A stretch of 64,000 bases of DNA from Pseudoroseicyclus tamaricis (GTDB lineage: Bacteria > Pseudomonadota > Alphaproteobacteria > Rhodobacterales > Rhodobacteraceae): contig NZ_JAAFYS010000001.1 of NCBI RefSeq assembly GCF_012070395.1, positions 1,218,001 to 1,282,000 of the forward strand, read 5' to 3'. Made by a program: the position numbers and the translations under genes. Every line of letters begins with the position of its first letter. Positions within the stretch are counted from its first letter, which is position 1. The notes under the pieces were generated by a model. The model saw nothing but the letters and a program-made list of their open reading frames with translations. It was not told the origin of the DNA and searched no databases. Positions 1 to 8,990 of this stretch are shown here, in pieces.

Positions 1-14
1 CCTCGATGGTGAGG

Positions 15-89
15 GCGAGTCGCCCCGCGTCAAGGAGCTTCGCCCGCCGTTGGCGGCGCCTGCGGCGTCCTTGACCCGGGGCGACTCGC
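15..89. repeat. Large imperfect inverted repeat
   Basis: Bases 15-36 and 68-89 are reverse complements over 22 positions with one mismatch. The 31-base interior contains a further short GC-rich palindrome. The structure lies just beyond the 3' end of the minus-strand XRE regulator and could act as a terminator or processed hairpin, but no T-run follows. The rest of bases 1-119 holds no gene I can support. Confidence 0.6.
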
Positions 90-119
90 GGGGCGCCGGG
101 GGAGAGGGCGGAGCGGGGG

Positions 120-968
120 TCAGGTGATTTCGGCGTCGAGGGCGGCGAGGTGGGTTGGCAGGTCGCGGGCGGAGACGCTCGCTTCGCGGACAAGCGCATC
201 GAAATGGGTGGAGATGGCGCGCACCCGCTCGGTGTCGCGGAAGGTCAGGTAGTTGCGGCCGAGGTAGAGCACGGCCAGCAGCGGGCCGAAGATCGTCACC
301 GGAGAGGAATAGAGGCGCCGCGCGTCGAAGAGATAGACGCGCAGCGCCGGGTAGAGCTGGGCATGCAGCGCCATCAGATGGCGGATCTGGGCCCGGCGCG
401 CCTCGGCGGGCAGGCCCTCGTAATAGCCCTCGGCGCGCGCGAAGGTGGCCAGCTCGTGCAACGGCATGGCGATCTCGTAATCCGACTGGCTCTGCTGCAT
501 CCAGGCCAGCCGGTCGGCGGAGGCGCCGATGGCCTGCTCCGTCGTCCGCCCGAGGCTGGGCTCGTATTCCCACTGCATCACCTCCGGCAACTTCAGCATG
601 TCCGGCAGGGCGGCGGGGACGTGGCGGATCTTGTAGCCCGCCGCCTCCCGGTGCCAGGCGAAGATGCGCTCGTCGATCAGGGCGCGCGGCGCCTCCGTCA
701 TGCTCATCGCGGCGGCGACGAGGTCCGCCGCGCGCTCGCGCCGGGCCGTCAGACCGAGCAGCCAGTCCGAGGAGATGCCGAGCGCCTGCGCGCATTCCCC
801 GACGAGCTGGGAATTGGGCAGGCGCACGTTTTCCGCCGCCAGGAGCTGGGAGATGGTGGAGCGGTCGGAGCCGACCAGCCGGGCGAGGCGGGCCTGGCTG
901 ACGCCCTGATCGACCATGGCCCGGTGGAGCCGGTCGCGGAAGATGAGGGCGCGCTCGCGTTTATCCAT
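120..968 (-). CDS. XRE-family helix-turn-helix transcriptional regulator
   Basis: This 282-residue protein has an N-terminal helix-turn-helix of the XRE/Cro type at about residues 13-66; the segment QARLARLVGSDRSTISQLL fits the recognition helices. The remaining 200 residues look like an alpha-helical sensing or dimerisation region that I cannot assign to a family. The gene is divergent from the fatty acid desaturase at 1093, with 124 bases between the start codons, so it may control that gene. This is inference from arrangement only. The ligand is unknown. Confidence 0.8.
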   Translation of the reverse strand: MDKRERALIFRDRLHRAMVDQGVSQARLARLVGSDRSTISQLLAAENVRLPNSQLVGECAQALGISSDWLLGLTARRERAADLVAAAMSMTEAPRALIDERIFAWHREAAGYKIRHVPAALPDMLKLPEVMQWEYEPSLGRTTEQAIGASADRLAWMQQSQSDYEIAMPLHELATFARAEGYYEGLPAEARRAQIRHLMALHAQLYPALRVYLFDARRLYSSPVTIFGPLLAVLYLGRNYLTFRDTERVRAISTHFDALVREASVSARDLPTHLAALDAEIT

Positions 969-1092
969 TCTCCCTTATGGTGACAAAACGAAACAATGTT
1001 CAAGGAAGGTTGCGCATCTCCGGACTGCCGCGCCGCACTGCAGCGGATTATCCTGTGACATAGCCGCGGGGGCATGCGGCACAGGGGCAGAC

Positions 1093-1989
1093 ATGACACG
1101 AAAGACGGACTCGGCCGAATGGCCGACGCTGGGCCTGTTGGCCCTGACCTATGCGCTGTGGGCAGCGGGGCTCTTCTGGCTCTCCACCCTCAGCCTGTGG
1201 ATGGCGGTGCCGGTGACGGCCTGGGCCATCGCGCAACATGCGTCGCTGCAGCACGAGGCGATCCACGGCCATCCTTTCCGCCGGCGCTGGCTCAACGAGG
1301 CGGTGGTCTTCCCGGCGCTGGCGCTGGTGATCCCCTACCGGCGCTTCCGCGACACGCACCTCGCGCACCACCACGATTCGATGCTGACGGACCCTTACGA
1401 CGATCCGGAGACGAACTACTTCGACGGCACGGCGTGGGAGCGGTTGCCGGCGCTGGGGCGGGGGATCTACCTCTTCAACAACACGCTGGTCGGGCGGCTG
1501 CTGATCGGCCCCGTCATCGGCACGGCGACGTTCATTGCCAATGACCTCCGGGCGATGCGGCGGGGCAACCGGGCCGTGGCGCGGGCCTGGGCCTGGCACC
1601 TGCCGGCGGCGGCACTGGCGCTGGGCGTGGCGATGGCGGCGCCGATGCCGCTCTGGGCTTACCTCGCCGCCGCCTATGCCGGGCTGTCGCTCTTGAAGAT
1701 CCGCACCTTCCTCGAGCATCAGGCGCATGAGAAGGTGCGGGCGCGGACCGTCATCATCGAGGACAGGGGGCCACTGGCGCTGCTCTTCCTCAACAACAAC
1801 CTGCATGTCGTGCACCACATGCACCCGCGCGTGCCGTGGTACCGGCTGCCGCGCCTCTACCGCGCCAACCCCAAGCGCTACCTCGGCATCAACGAGCATT
1901 ATCGCTACGACAGCTACGCCGAGGTCTTCCGCCGCTATCTCTTCGCGCGGAAGGACCCGGTGCCCCACCCGATCTGGCGCCGCGGCTAG
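1093..1989 (+). CDS. Membrane fatty acid desaturase family protein
   Basis: The 298-residue protein carries the three histidine boxes of membrane di-iron desaturases: HEAIHGH at residues 54-60, HLAHHHD at 89-95 and HVVHHMH at 238-244, separated by hydrophobic segments. It should introduce a double bond or hydroxyl group into an acyl or related lipid chain in the inner membrane; the substrate cannot be read from sequence. The ATG at 1093 was chosen over an in-frame start at 916 because the longer form would run into the divergent regulator gene, and an AGGGGC lies just upstream of 1093. Confidence 0.8.
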   Translation: MTRKTDSAEWPTLGLLALTYALWAAGLFWLSTLSLWMAVPVTAWAIAQHASLQHEAIHGHPFRRRWLNEAVVFPALALVIPYRRFRDTHLAHHHDSMLTDPYDDPETNYFDGTAWERLPALGRGIYLFNNTLVGRLLIGPVIGTATFIANDLRAMRRGNRAVARAWAWHLPAAALALGVAMAAPMPLWAYLAAAYAGLSLLKIRTFLEHQAHEKVRARTVIIEDRGPLALLFLNNNLHVVHHMHPRVPWYRLPRLYRANPKRYLGINEHYRYDSYAEVFRRYLFARKDPVPHPIWRRG

Positions 1990-2010
1990 GGCGGGCGTAA
2001 GGGCTCCGCC

Positions 2011-2910
2011 ATGGAGCCCTGGATCCTCATCACCCTCGCCGCCGCCGGCTTTCAGGCGCTGCGCTTCGCGACGCAGAAGCACCTGAAGACGGCCGGCTTT
2101 TCCAGCGCCGGGGCGACCTTCGCGCGCTTCGTCTACTCCGCCCCGCTGGTGCCGGCGTTGATGCTCGGCTGGGCGGCATGGAGCGGGCAGGCGGTGCCGG
2201 CGCTGCCGGCCGCCTTCTGGCCCTACGCGCTGGCGGGCGGGCTGGCGCAGATCCTTGCGACTCTGTGCACGGTGACGCTCTTCTCCATGCGCAACTTCGC
2301 CGTCGGCATGACGCTGAAGAAGACCGAGGTCCTGATGAGCGTGCTCGTCGGCTGGGTCGTGCTGGGCGAGGGCGTGAGCCTCGCCGGCTTCGCCGCGATG
2401 CTGGTGGGCTTCGGCGGCGTGCTGCTGCTGACCGACACGCCGGCGCTGGGGGCGGGCTGGCGCCGGCTGGTGCACCCCGCGGCGGGGCTGGGGCTGCTGT
2501 CGGGGCTGCTCTTCGGGCTCGCGGGCGTCGGCTATCGGGGCGCCTCCCTCTCCCTCCCCGGGGGAGACGCGGTGCTGCGGGCGCTGGTGACGCTGATGTG
2601 CGTGACCGCCGCGCAGGCCATCGGGCTGGGGCTGTGGATGGCGTGGCGGCAGCGGGCGGAGCTCGCCAAGGTGGCCCGCGGCTGGCGCGTGGGCGTGGTG
2701 ACGGGGCTGACCTCGCTCGCCGGCTCCTTCTGCTGGTTCACCGCCTTCACGCTGCAGAGGGTCGGCTACGTGAACGCGGTGGGGCAGGTGGAGCTGATCT
2801 TCTCGCTCGCGCTATCGGCCCTGTGGTTCGGGGAGAGGATCAGCCGGAGGGAATGGCAGGGGCTGCTGCTGCTGACGGGCTCGATCACGGCGCTGGTGCT
2901 GGTGGCCTGA
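2011..2910 (+). CDS. EamA/DMT-family transporter
   Basis: The protein is 299 residues long and almost entirely hydrophobic, with about ten membrane segments in two halves, as expected for the drug/metabolite transporter superfamily (EamA repeats). The GEGVSLAGFAAMLVGFGGV segment at the end of the first half matches the conserved G-E turn of EamA domains. It begins 21 bases after the desaturase stop, so the two are probably co-transcribed. The transported compound is unknown. Confidence 0.8.
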   Translation: MEPWILITLAAAGFQALRFATQKHLKTAGFSSAGATFARFVYSAPLVPALMLGWAAWSGQAVPALPAAFWPYALAGGLAQILATLCTVTLFSMRNFAVGMTLKKTEVLMSVLVGWVVLGEGVSLAGFAAMLVGFGGVLLLTDTPALGAGWRRLVHPAAGLGLLSGLLFGLAGVGYRGASLSLPGGDAVLRALVTLMCVTAAQAIGLGLWMAWRQRAELAKVARGWRVGVVTGLTSLAGSFCWFTAFTLQRVGYVNAVGQVELIFSLALSALWFGERISRREWQGLLLLTGSITALVLVA

Positions 2911-2941
2911 CGCGGGCGCGTAGCACCGGTGGAGAGTGCGG

Positions 2942-3000
2942 GACCGGGGGGCCAGCCCCCCGGAGCCCCCCGGGATTTTTTGGGACCAAAGACAGGGGGG
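2942..3000 (+). repeat. G/C-tract intergenic repeat, copy 1
   Basis: G-rich and C-rich runs form a hairpin around GCCCCCCGG, followed by a T-rich stretch (GGGATTTTTTGGGACCAAAGACAGG). Related copies lie at 25393-25463 and 56706-56768 in reverse orientation, at 55177-55239 in the same orientation, and as a weaker version at 29327-29390. The hairpin plus T-run could work as a terminator for the EamA gene. Confidence 0.7.
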
Positions 3001-3063
3001 CACGGCCGGCGGGGGGAGATTGAGGCTTTCCGGCGGGGGCGGCGGGGGATATGAGCGCCGGCC

Positions 3064-4188
3064 ATGAGCTTTCGCTTTCATCTTCAGGCCACCGACGGCG
3101 CGGCGCGCACCGGGCGGATCGAGACGCCGCGCGGCGAGATCCGCACGCCGGCCTTCATGCCCGTGGGCACCGCCGGCACCGTCAAGGCGATGATGCCGGA
3201 GAGCGTTGCGGCGACGGGCGCCGACATCCTTCTCGGCAATACCTACCACCTGATGCTGCGCCCCGGGGCGGAGCGGGTGGCGAGGCTCGGTGGGCTGCAC
3301 AGCTTCATGAACTGGGAGAGGCCGATCCTGACGGACTCGGGCGGCTTCCAGGTGATGAGCCTCGCGGGGCTGCGCAAGCTGACGGAGGAGGGGGTGACCT
3401 TCCAGAGCCATATCGATGGCTCCAAGCACCTCCTTTCCCCCGAGACCTCGATGGAGATCCAGCGGCAGCTCGGCTCCGACATCGTGATGTGCTTCGACGA
3501 ATGCCCGGCGCTGCCGGCCGATGAGGCGACGGTGAAGCGGAGCATGGAGCTGTCCATGCGCTGGGCGCAGCGGAGCCGCGACGCCTTCGGCGACCGGCCG
3601 GCCCACGCGCTCTTCGGCATCCAGCAGGGCGGGGTGACGGAGGAGCTTCGGGGCGAGAGCGCCGAGGCGCTGACGGCCATCGGCTTCGAGGGCTACGCCA
3701 TCGGCGGGCTCGCGGTGGGCGAGGGGCAGGAGGCGATGTTCGGCGTGCTCGACTACGCGCCGGGGATGCTGCCGCAGGACAAGCCCCGCTACCTGATGGG
3801 TGTCGGCAAGCCCGATGACATCGTGGGCGCCGTGAAGCGCGGCGTCGACATGATGGATTGCGTGCTGCCCTCGCGCTCCGGTCGCACGGGGCAGGCGTGG
3901 ACGCGGCGGGGGCAGGTGAACCTGCGGAACGCCCGCCATGCCGACGACCCGCGCCCGCTGGACGAGGCCTGTGGTTGCCCGGCCTGCCGCAATTACTCGC
4001 GCGCCTACCTGCACCATGTCGTGCGGGCGGGCGAGATGATCGGGGGCATGCTGCTCACCTGGCACAACCTGCATTACTATCAGGAGCTGATGGCGGGGAT
4101 GCGCCGGGCGATTGCCGAGGGCAGCTTCGAGGCATGGGAGGCGGCGTTCCACGCCGGGCGCGCCGAGGGGGATATCGAGCGACTCTGA
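3064..4188 (+). CDS. tgt: tRNA-guanine transglycosylase (queuine tRNA-ribosyltransferase)
   Basis: The 374-residue enzyme exchanges guanine-34 of GUN-anticodon tRNAs for the queuosine precursor preQ1. The nucleophile region [10 protein letters not shown] at residues 91-100 and the zinc-binding [16 protein letters not shown] near residues 300-320 are intact, and the length is normal for the family. The later queuosine gene queA lies 33 kb away at 37181, so the two are not one operon here. Confidence 0.97.
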   Translation: MSFRFHLQATDGAARTGRIETPRGEIRTPAFMPVGTAGTVKAMMPESVAATGADILLGNTYHLMLRPGAERVARLGGLHSFMNWERPILTDSGGFQVMSLAGLRKLTEEGVTFQSHIDGSKHLLSPETSMEIQRQLGSDIVMCFDECPALPADEATVKRSMELSMRWAQRSRDAFGDRPAHALFGIQQGGVTEELRGESAEALTAIGFEGYAIGGLAVGEGQEAMFGVLDYAPGMLPQDKPRYLMGVGKPDDIVGAVKRGVDMMDCVLPSRSGRTGQAWTRRGQVNLRNARHADDPRPLDEACGCPACRNYSRAYLHHVVRAGEMIGGMLLTWHNLHYYQELMAGMRRAIAEGSFEAWEAAFHAGRAEGDIERL

Positions 4189-4209
4189 GGCCTGCGGGCG
4201 CCCCGGCGG

Positions 4210-5040
4210 CTACCAGATTACCCTTGCGTCGCCCTTGCTGCGCTCCTTGCCTGCCATCCCCTCCTGCGCCAGCCGGTGCAAAGACCAGTCGGTGCGGCGG
4301 CTGACGGAGGCGGCGAAGCTGTCCCACTCGTCGCCGAAGGCATCGTCGAGCCAGCGGGCGAGGGCGGCGCGCAGGGGCAGGGGCTCGTGGCAAAGGTGCG
4401 ACTCGATCAGCGTCTGCCCCTCCTCCAGCTCGATGAAGCGCAGATCCATCACCGCTTCCTCGAAGTAGTCGCCCTCGCTGCGCTCGATGTAGAAGCGGCA
4501 ATGGCGGGGGTGGGCCCGCTCGAGGAAGGTCACCGTCACCTCGTCGAAGAGGCCGGCGGGGTTGCGGTAGCGCAGGTGCAGGGTCTCGGGATCTTCGGGG
4601 TCGTGGTCGAAATCGATCAGCGTGCCCGTCCAGTGATCCTCCGGGTGGCTCTCGCCGGGGATCAGGCGCGTCCAGATCACGCGGGGCGGGGCATCGACGG
4701 TCACGGAGCGGGCGGAGGACAGGCTGACGCGGAAGGGCAGTCCGTCGAGGCTGCGCCCGGAGAAGAAGCGCTGGAAGATCACCGTCGTCAGGAGGATCAC
4801 GCCGATGCGCACATCCGCATCCACCGGCAGCAGCGCGCCCGTCGGCACGCCGAAGGCGAGTGCCTCCACCCAGTGGCGGAAGCGGGGCGCGAAGCTGACG
4901 ATGAGCGCCGAGCAGAGCGCCATCGCCAGCGCCGAGAGCTGGGCGGCGAGGCCCGGCCCGAAGAGGAGGATCGCTCCCGCCATGACGCCTGCGATTCCGA
5001 CGAAGAGCCTGCGCCGCTGGCGCATGATGCGCTTGAACAT
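4210..5040 (-). CDS. Membrane-anchored SRPBCC-like protein of unknown function
   Basis: The 276-residue protein starts with a basic stretch (MFKRIMRQRRR) and has two or more hydrophobic segments in its first 110 residues. A soluble domain follows, beginning near RSVTVDAPPRVIW, which resembles the first strand of SRPBCC/polyketide-cyclase folds. The start at 5040 was chosen because the 95 extra codons of the longer frame are proline/arginine/alanine-rich low-complexity sequence. The gene is convergent with tgt and divergent from lon. Family membership is a guess from pattern; the function is unknown. Confidence 0.65.
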   Translation of the reverse strand: MFKRIMRQRRRLFVGIAGVMAGAILLFGPGLAAQLSALAMALCSALIVSFAPRFRHWVEALAFGVPTGALLPVDADVRIGVILLTTVIFQRFFSGRSLDGLPFRVSLSSARSVTVDAPPRVIWTRLIPGESHPEDHWTGTLIDFDHDPEDPETLHLRYRNPAGLFDEVTVTFLERAHPRHCRFYIERSEGDYFEEAVMDLRFIELEEGQTLIESHLCHEPLPLRAALARWLDDAFGDEWDSFAASVSRRTDWSLHRLAQEGMAGKERSKGDARVIW

Positions 5041-5425
5041 GTCTGTCGCCCTGCCTTGCCTTCCCGAACCGCGGGCCGGGGGAGCCGCGCGTGCCGGCGC
5101 CGGGCCTGCGGGCCTCTGCCCGGTCGGTGTGCGGCGCTGTGGGACCGGGTTGTGCAGGGTTAATGCGGCAGGCCCGGGGCAGGGGAATGACGGCAGGCGG
5201 GCATTTTTGGTGCGGTCGCCATCCGCGCCGGCGGCCCCCCGGCGCCCCGGGGGAAGGCCTTGCCCCTCTGAGGCGGCGGGGGCATGGTACCGGCAATGGA
5301 GCCGGGGCGGTTGAATGGCGGCCATCGCCGCCTAGATTCAGCTTCCTGACGCGTTCGAAAAAAAGTGGGGCCGGCCACGCTGCCGATCATCGGGGCACAC
5401 CGGCCTGCCAGACAAGGAACCGAGC
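5041..5425. other. Intergenic region ahead of lon
   Basis: This 385-base region separates two divergent genes. It contains GC-rich self-complementary stretches around 5230-5265 and a plausible lon promoter at 5311-5338. Open frames across it are low-complexity and I support none as a gene. Confidence 0.5.
5311..5338 (+). promoter_or_regulatory. Possible sigma-70 promoter of lon
   Basis: TTGAAT and TAGATT are separated by 16 bases, about 90 bases ahead of the lon start codon. Lon is often heat-shock controlled in proteobacteria, but I could not make a convincing RpoH match here. Confidence 0.35.
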
Positions 5426-7834
5426 ATGAACGACCCCCTTCGCCCCTCCTATCCCGTGCTTCCCCTGCGCGACATCGTGCTGTTTCCGCACATGATCGTG
5501 CCGCTCTTCGTGGGGCGGGAGAAGTCGGTCCGCGCCCTCGAGGACGTGATGGCCGACGACAAACAGATCCTCATCGCCAGCCAGATGGACCCGTCCGAGG
5601 ACGATCCGGCCACTGACGGGCTCTACAAGGCCGGCGTGCTGGCCAACGTGCTGCAGTTGCTCAAGCTGCCCGACGGCACCGTAAAGCTGCTCGTCGAGGG
5701 CAAGGCCCGCGTGCGCATCACCGAGTGGGTCGAGAACGACCGCTTCTTCGAGGCCAAGGTGGCCGGGCTCACCGAGATCCCCGGTGACGACCAGATCGTG
5801 CGCGCGCTCGTCTCGACCGTCGCGCAGGAATTCGAGCGCTACGCCAAGGTCAAGAAGAACATCCCCGAGGAGGCGCTCGCCAACGTCACCGACGAGACGG
5901 AGCCGGCCAAGCTGGCGGACCTCGTCGCGGGGCACCTCGGCATCGAGGTCAAGCAGAAGCAGGAGCTTCTGGAGACGCTTTCCGTCGCCGAGCGGCTGGA
6001 GAAGGTCTACGGCCTGATGCAGGGGGAGATGTCCGTCCTGCAGGTCGAGAAGAAGATCAAGACCCGCGTGAAATCCCAGATGGAGCGGACGCAGCGCGAG
6101 TACTACCTCAACGAGCAGATGAAGGCGATTCAGAAGGAGCTGGGCGACGGCGAGGACGGCGGCAACGAGGTCGCCGAGCTCGAGAAGCGCATCGAGGAGA
6201 CCAAGCTCTCCAAGGAAGCGCGCGAGAAGGCCGACGCCGAGGTCAAGAAGCTCAAGTCGATGCCGCCGATGAGCGCGGAAGCGACCGTCGTGCGCAACTA
6301 CCTCGACTGGATCCTCTCCGTCCCGTGGGGCACCAAAAGCCGCGTCAAGAAGGACCTCGGCCATGCCGAGAAGGTCCTCGATGACGACCACTACGGGCTC
6401 GAGAAGGTCAAGGAGCGCATCGTCGAGTATCTTGCTGTGCAGTCCCGCTCGACCAAGCTGAAGGGGCCGATCCTCTGCCTCGTCGGCCCTCCCGGCGTCG
6501 GCAAGACGTCCCTCGGCAAGTCGGTCGCCAAGGCGACGGGGCGCGAGTTCATCCGCATCTCGCTCGGCGGTGTCCGGGACGAGTCGGAGATCCGCGGCCA
6601 CCGGAGGACGTACATCGGCTCCATGCCCGGCAAGATCATCCAGGCGCTGAAGAAGGCGAAGACGACCAACCCGCTGATCCTGCTCGATGAGATCGACAAG
6701 ATGGGCCAGGATTTCCGCGGCGACCCGGCCTCCGCCATGCTGGAGGTGCTGGACCCGGAGCAGAACGGGACGTTCGTCGACCACTATCTCGAAGTGGAAT
6801 ACGACCTCTCCAACGTGCTCTTCCTGACCACGGCCAACAGCTACAACATGCCGGGGCCGCTGCTCGACCGGATGGAGATCATCTCCCTCTCCGGCTACAC
6901 GGAAGACGAGAAGCGCGAGATCGCCCGCCAGCACCTTCTCTCCAAGGTCATGAAGAACCATGGCCTGAAGGCGAAGGAGTTCGAGATCGATGACGCGGCG
7001 CTGACCGCGATGATCCGCACCTATACCCGCGAGGCGGGGGTGCGGAACCTCGAGCGCGAGCTGGCCAAGATCGCCCGGAAGGCCGTGACCAAGCTGGTCA
7101 AGAAGGAGGCCGAAAAGGTCTCCGTCACCGAGGAGAACCTCGCCGACTTCCTCGGCGTCGAGCGGCACCGCTTCGGCCTCGCCGAGAAGGAGGACCAGAT
7201 CGGCGTCGTCACCGGCCTCGCGTGGACCTCAGTGGGCGGCGACCTGCTGCAGATCGAGGCGCTGCGCCTGCCCGGAAAGGGCCGGATGAAGACGACCGGC
7301 AAGCTCGGCGACGTGATGAAGGAGAGCATCGACGCGGCCTCGTCCTACGTGCGCTCCGTCTCGCCCTCTATCGGGGTGAAGCCGACGCAGTTCGACAAGC
7401 TGGACATCCACGTCCACGTGCCGGACGGCGCGACGCCGAAGGACGGGCCGAGCGCGGGGCTGGCGATGGTGACCTCCATCGTCTCGGTGCTCACGCAGAT
7501 CCCGATCCGCAAGGATATCGCGATGACGGGCGAGGTGAGCCTGCGCGGCAACGCGATGCCCATCGGCGGGCTGAAGGAGAAGCTGCTGGCGGCGCTGAGG
7601 GGCGGCATCAAGACGGTGTTCATCCCCGAGGAGAACGCCAAGGACCTGCCGGAGATCCCCGACAACGTGAAGGAGGGGCTGGAGATCATCCCCGTCTCCC
7701 ACGTCTCGGAGGTCCTCAAGGCGGCGCTGGTGCGCCAGCCCGAGCCCATCGAGTGGGACGAGGAGGCCGAAGAAGCCGCCCTCGCCGCCGCCCAGGCCGC
7801 GAAACCGGAAGGGCAGGGCGCCACGGCGCACTGA
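5426..7834 (+). CDS. lon: ATP-dependent protease La (Lon)
   Basis: This 802-residue cytosolic AAA+ serine protease degrades misfolded and regulatory proteins. The N-terminal substrate-binding domain spans about residues 8-200. The Walker A motif GPPGVGKT is at about 354-361, with the Walker B region [10 protein letters not shown] downstream. The catalytic serine is in [10 protein letters not shown] at about residue 676 and the catalytic lysine in GGLKEK at about 717-719. The length is normal. AAGGA lies eight bases before the ATG. A hairpin terminator follows, so the gene is probably monocistronic. Confidence 0.98.
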   Translation: MNDPLRPSYPVLPLRDIVLFPHMIVPLFVGREKSVRALEDVMADDKQILIASQMDPSEDDPATDGLYKAGVLANVLQLLKLPDGTVKLLVEGKARVRITEWVENDRFFEAKVAGLTEIPGDDQIVRALVSTVAQEFERYAKVKKNIPEEALANVTDETEPAKLADLVAGHLGIEVKQKQELLETLSVAERLEKVYGLMQGEMSVLQVEKKIKTRVKSQMERTQREYYLNEQMKAIQKELGDGEDGGNEVAELEKRIEETKLSKEAREKADAEVKKLKSMPPMSAEATVVRNYLDWILSVPWGTKSRVKKDLGHAEKVLDDDHYGLEKVKERIVEYLAVQSRSTKLKGPILCLVGPPGVGKTSLGKSVAKATGREFIRISLGGVRDESEIRGHRRTYIGSMPGKIIQALKKAKTTNPLILLDEIDKMGQDFRGDPASAMLEVLDPEQNGTFVDHYLEVEYDLSNVLFLTTANSYNMPGPLLDRMEIISLSGYTEDEKREIARQHLLSKVMKNHGLKAKEFEIDDAALTAMIRTYTREAGVRNLERELAKIARKAVTKLVKKEAEKVSVTEENLADFLGVERHRFGLAEKEDQIGVVTGLAWTSVGGDLLQIEALRLPGKGRMKTTGKLGDVMKESIDAASSYVRSVSPSIGVKPTQFDKLDIHVHVPDGATPKDGPSAGLAMVTSIVSVLTQIPIRKDIAMTGEVSLRGNAMPIGGLKEKLLAALRGGIKTVFIPEENAKDLPEIPDNVKEGLEIIPVSHVSEVLKAALVRQPEPIEWDEEAEEAALAAAQAAKPEGQGATAH

Positions 7835-7855
7835 CCTTCGGGGACGGAATGAAGG

Positions 7856-7883
7856 GGGCCCGCCGGTTTGGCGGGCCCTTATT
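7856..7883 (+). terminator. Rho-independent terminator of lon
   Basis: GGGCCCGCC at 7856-7864 pairs with GGCGGGCCC at 7870-7878 around a five-base loop, followed by TTATT. It lies 22 bases after the lon stop codon. Confidence 0.8.
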
Positions 7884-7927
7884 CGTTGGGGGTTTGTGCG
7901 GGGCGCGGAGGAGTGCGGCGTGTGGAA

Positions 7928-7951
7928 GGTGGGTTGAAAACCCACCCTACG
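7928..7951 (-). repeat. GTAGGGTGGGTT hairpin repeat, copy 1
   Basis: A GGTGGGTT...AACCCACC hairpin with the flank CCTACG. It is the reverse orientation of the GTAGGGTGGGTT element found also at 8001, 8095, 49830, 60706 and 60743. Confidence 0.75.
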
Positions 7952-8000
7952 CGGGGTGGCGCGAATAATCGCCCGGCGGTCGGAAAGGTGGGGCGCCACC

Positions 8001-8024
8001 GTAGGGTGGGTTTGTAACCCACCT
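8001..8024 (+). repeat. GTAGGGTGGGTT hairpin repeat, copy 2
   Basis: GTAGGGTGGGTT followed by GTAACCCACC forms an eight-base-pair stem. It is one of three copies packed between lon and the HAD hydrolase. Confidence 0.75.
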
Positions 8025-8094
8025 TGGCCCGCCGTCTCCTCCCGCCGGGCACCGTTCCCCCTTCGGCACCAGGCCATGCCGGATCGAGACCCCC

Positions 8095-8116
8095 GTAGGG
8101 TGGGTTTCCAAGCCAC
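8095..8116 (+). repeat. GTAGGGTGGGTT hairpin repeat, copy 3 (degenerate)
   Basis: GTAGGGTGGGTTTCC is followed by AAGCCACC, so the stem carries one mismatch relative to the other copies. It directly abuts the longer composite repeat at 8139-8292. Confidence 0.65.
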
Positions 8117-8138
8117 CGCTGCGCGACGTTGCCGCTCT

Positions 8139-8292
8139 TCCCCCGCCCGGTACGCGCCAAAGGCGCAGGGCGAGCGCCGGCCCGTCCCGCGGGCTGGCGC
8201 TCTGGCTGAGCTTGGTGCTGAGCGGCCCGCGGGGAGGGGCTTGGCTGGCATAAAGCGCGCAGCGGGGGCGTCGGAGCGCCACCCAACGGGCC
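8139..8292 (-). repeat. Composite intergenic repeat, copy A
   Basis: The reverse complement of this stretch aligns with 21851-22010, 49651-49810 and 60514-60671. The best conserved parts are the TTTATGCCAGCCAAGC segment and the palindrome-like AGCGCCAGCCCGC / GGGACGGGC / GGCGCTCGC block. With the three hairpins above it fills the 504-base lon-HAD interval, which otherwise has no gene I can support. Confidence 0.7.
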
Positions 8293-8338
8293 GCCGCTCG
8301 CCCTGCGCCTGCGGGCCGGAGGCTCAAGGCCCCGTCGG

Positions 8339-8947
8339 TCAGCGTGCCCGCGCCGCCGCCACCAGATCCGCCAGCCGCGCCTCGCCCGTCCAGACCTCGG
8401 CTTGCCAGCCGGCGGCGCGGGCGGCGGTGACGTTGCGCTCGCTGTCGTCGACCAGCAGGAACGGGCCCTCGCCGCCGGCCGCCGCCTCGGCGGCCGCGAA
8501 GAATGCCGGCTCCGGCTTCATCGCGCCTAGGCGGGCGGAGTGGAGGATGCCGTCGACATGGGCGGCGAGGCCGAGCGTCTCCAACAGGTAGGCGGCGCGG
8601 CGATGCTCCTGGTTCGTGGCCAGCCAGACGGGCAGGCCGCCGGCGCGGAGGCTCGCCACCTCGTCGAGCAGCGCGGCGTCTATCCGGGAGTCGCGGGAGA
8701 ACCAGTAGTCCATGAGGTCCCGCGCCGGCAGGTCCGGGGCGATCTTCGCGAGGCTCCCGGCCAGCGCCGGCTCCAACTCCGCCCGGCCGGTGACGATCTC
8801 CTGCCAGTGCGGGCGGAAGAAGCTCTCCTGCAGGCGCTCCGGCTCCAGCCCCAGATCGGCGGCGAGGCTCGTCGCCCAGGGGCGCCCGTCGCCGGGGCGG
8901 CCGGTGACGAGAACGCCGTCGACATCGAGCATGAGCTGCAGGGACAT
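8339..8947 (-). CDS. HAD-superfamily hydrolase
   Basis: The 202-residue cytosolic protein has the HAD motifs in order: the nucleophile motif DVDGVLV near residues 8-14, WLATNQ (motif II) near 110, the lysine in GAMKPEP near 140 and the acidic VDDSERN near 168. This is consistent with a small phosphatase or haloacid-dehalogenase-like enzyme with an alpha-helical cap. The substrate is not predictable. The gene lies 43 bases downstream of the MFS gene on the same strand and may be co-transcribed with it. Confidence 0.82.
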   Translation of the reverse strand: MSLQLMLDVDGVLVTGRPGDGRPWATSLAADLGLEPERLQESFFRPHWQEIVTGRAELEPALAGSLAKIAPDLPARDLMDYWFSRDSRIDAALLDEVASLRAGGLPVWLATNQEHRRAAYLLETLGLAAHVDGILHSARLGAMKPEPAFFAAAEAAAGGEGPFLLVDDSERNVTAARAAGWQAEVWTGEARLADLVAAARAR

Positions 8948-8990
8948 GGCCCCCGTGATAGCGGCTGGGGCCGGGGAGCGCCATCAGCGC

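Noticed and set aside
5387-7168. 593-codon frame antisense to lon
   Set aside because: It is leucine/aspartate/glycine-rich shadow sequence produced by the third-position GC bias of lon; no domain or start signal.
7928-8116. Cluster of three short repeats as a possible CRISPR array
   Set aside because: The units are self-palindromic, differ in orientation, have irregular spacing and no cas genes are nearby.
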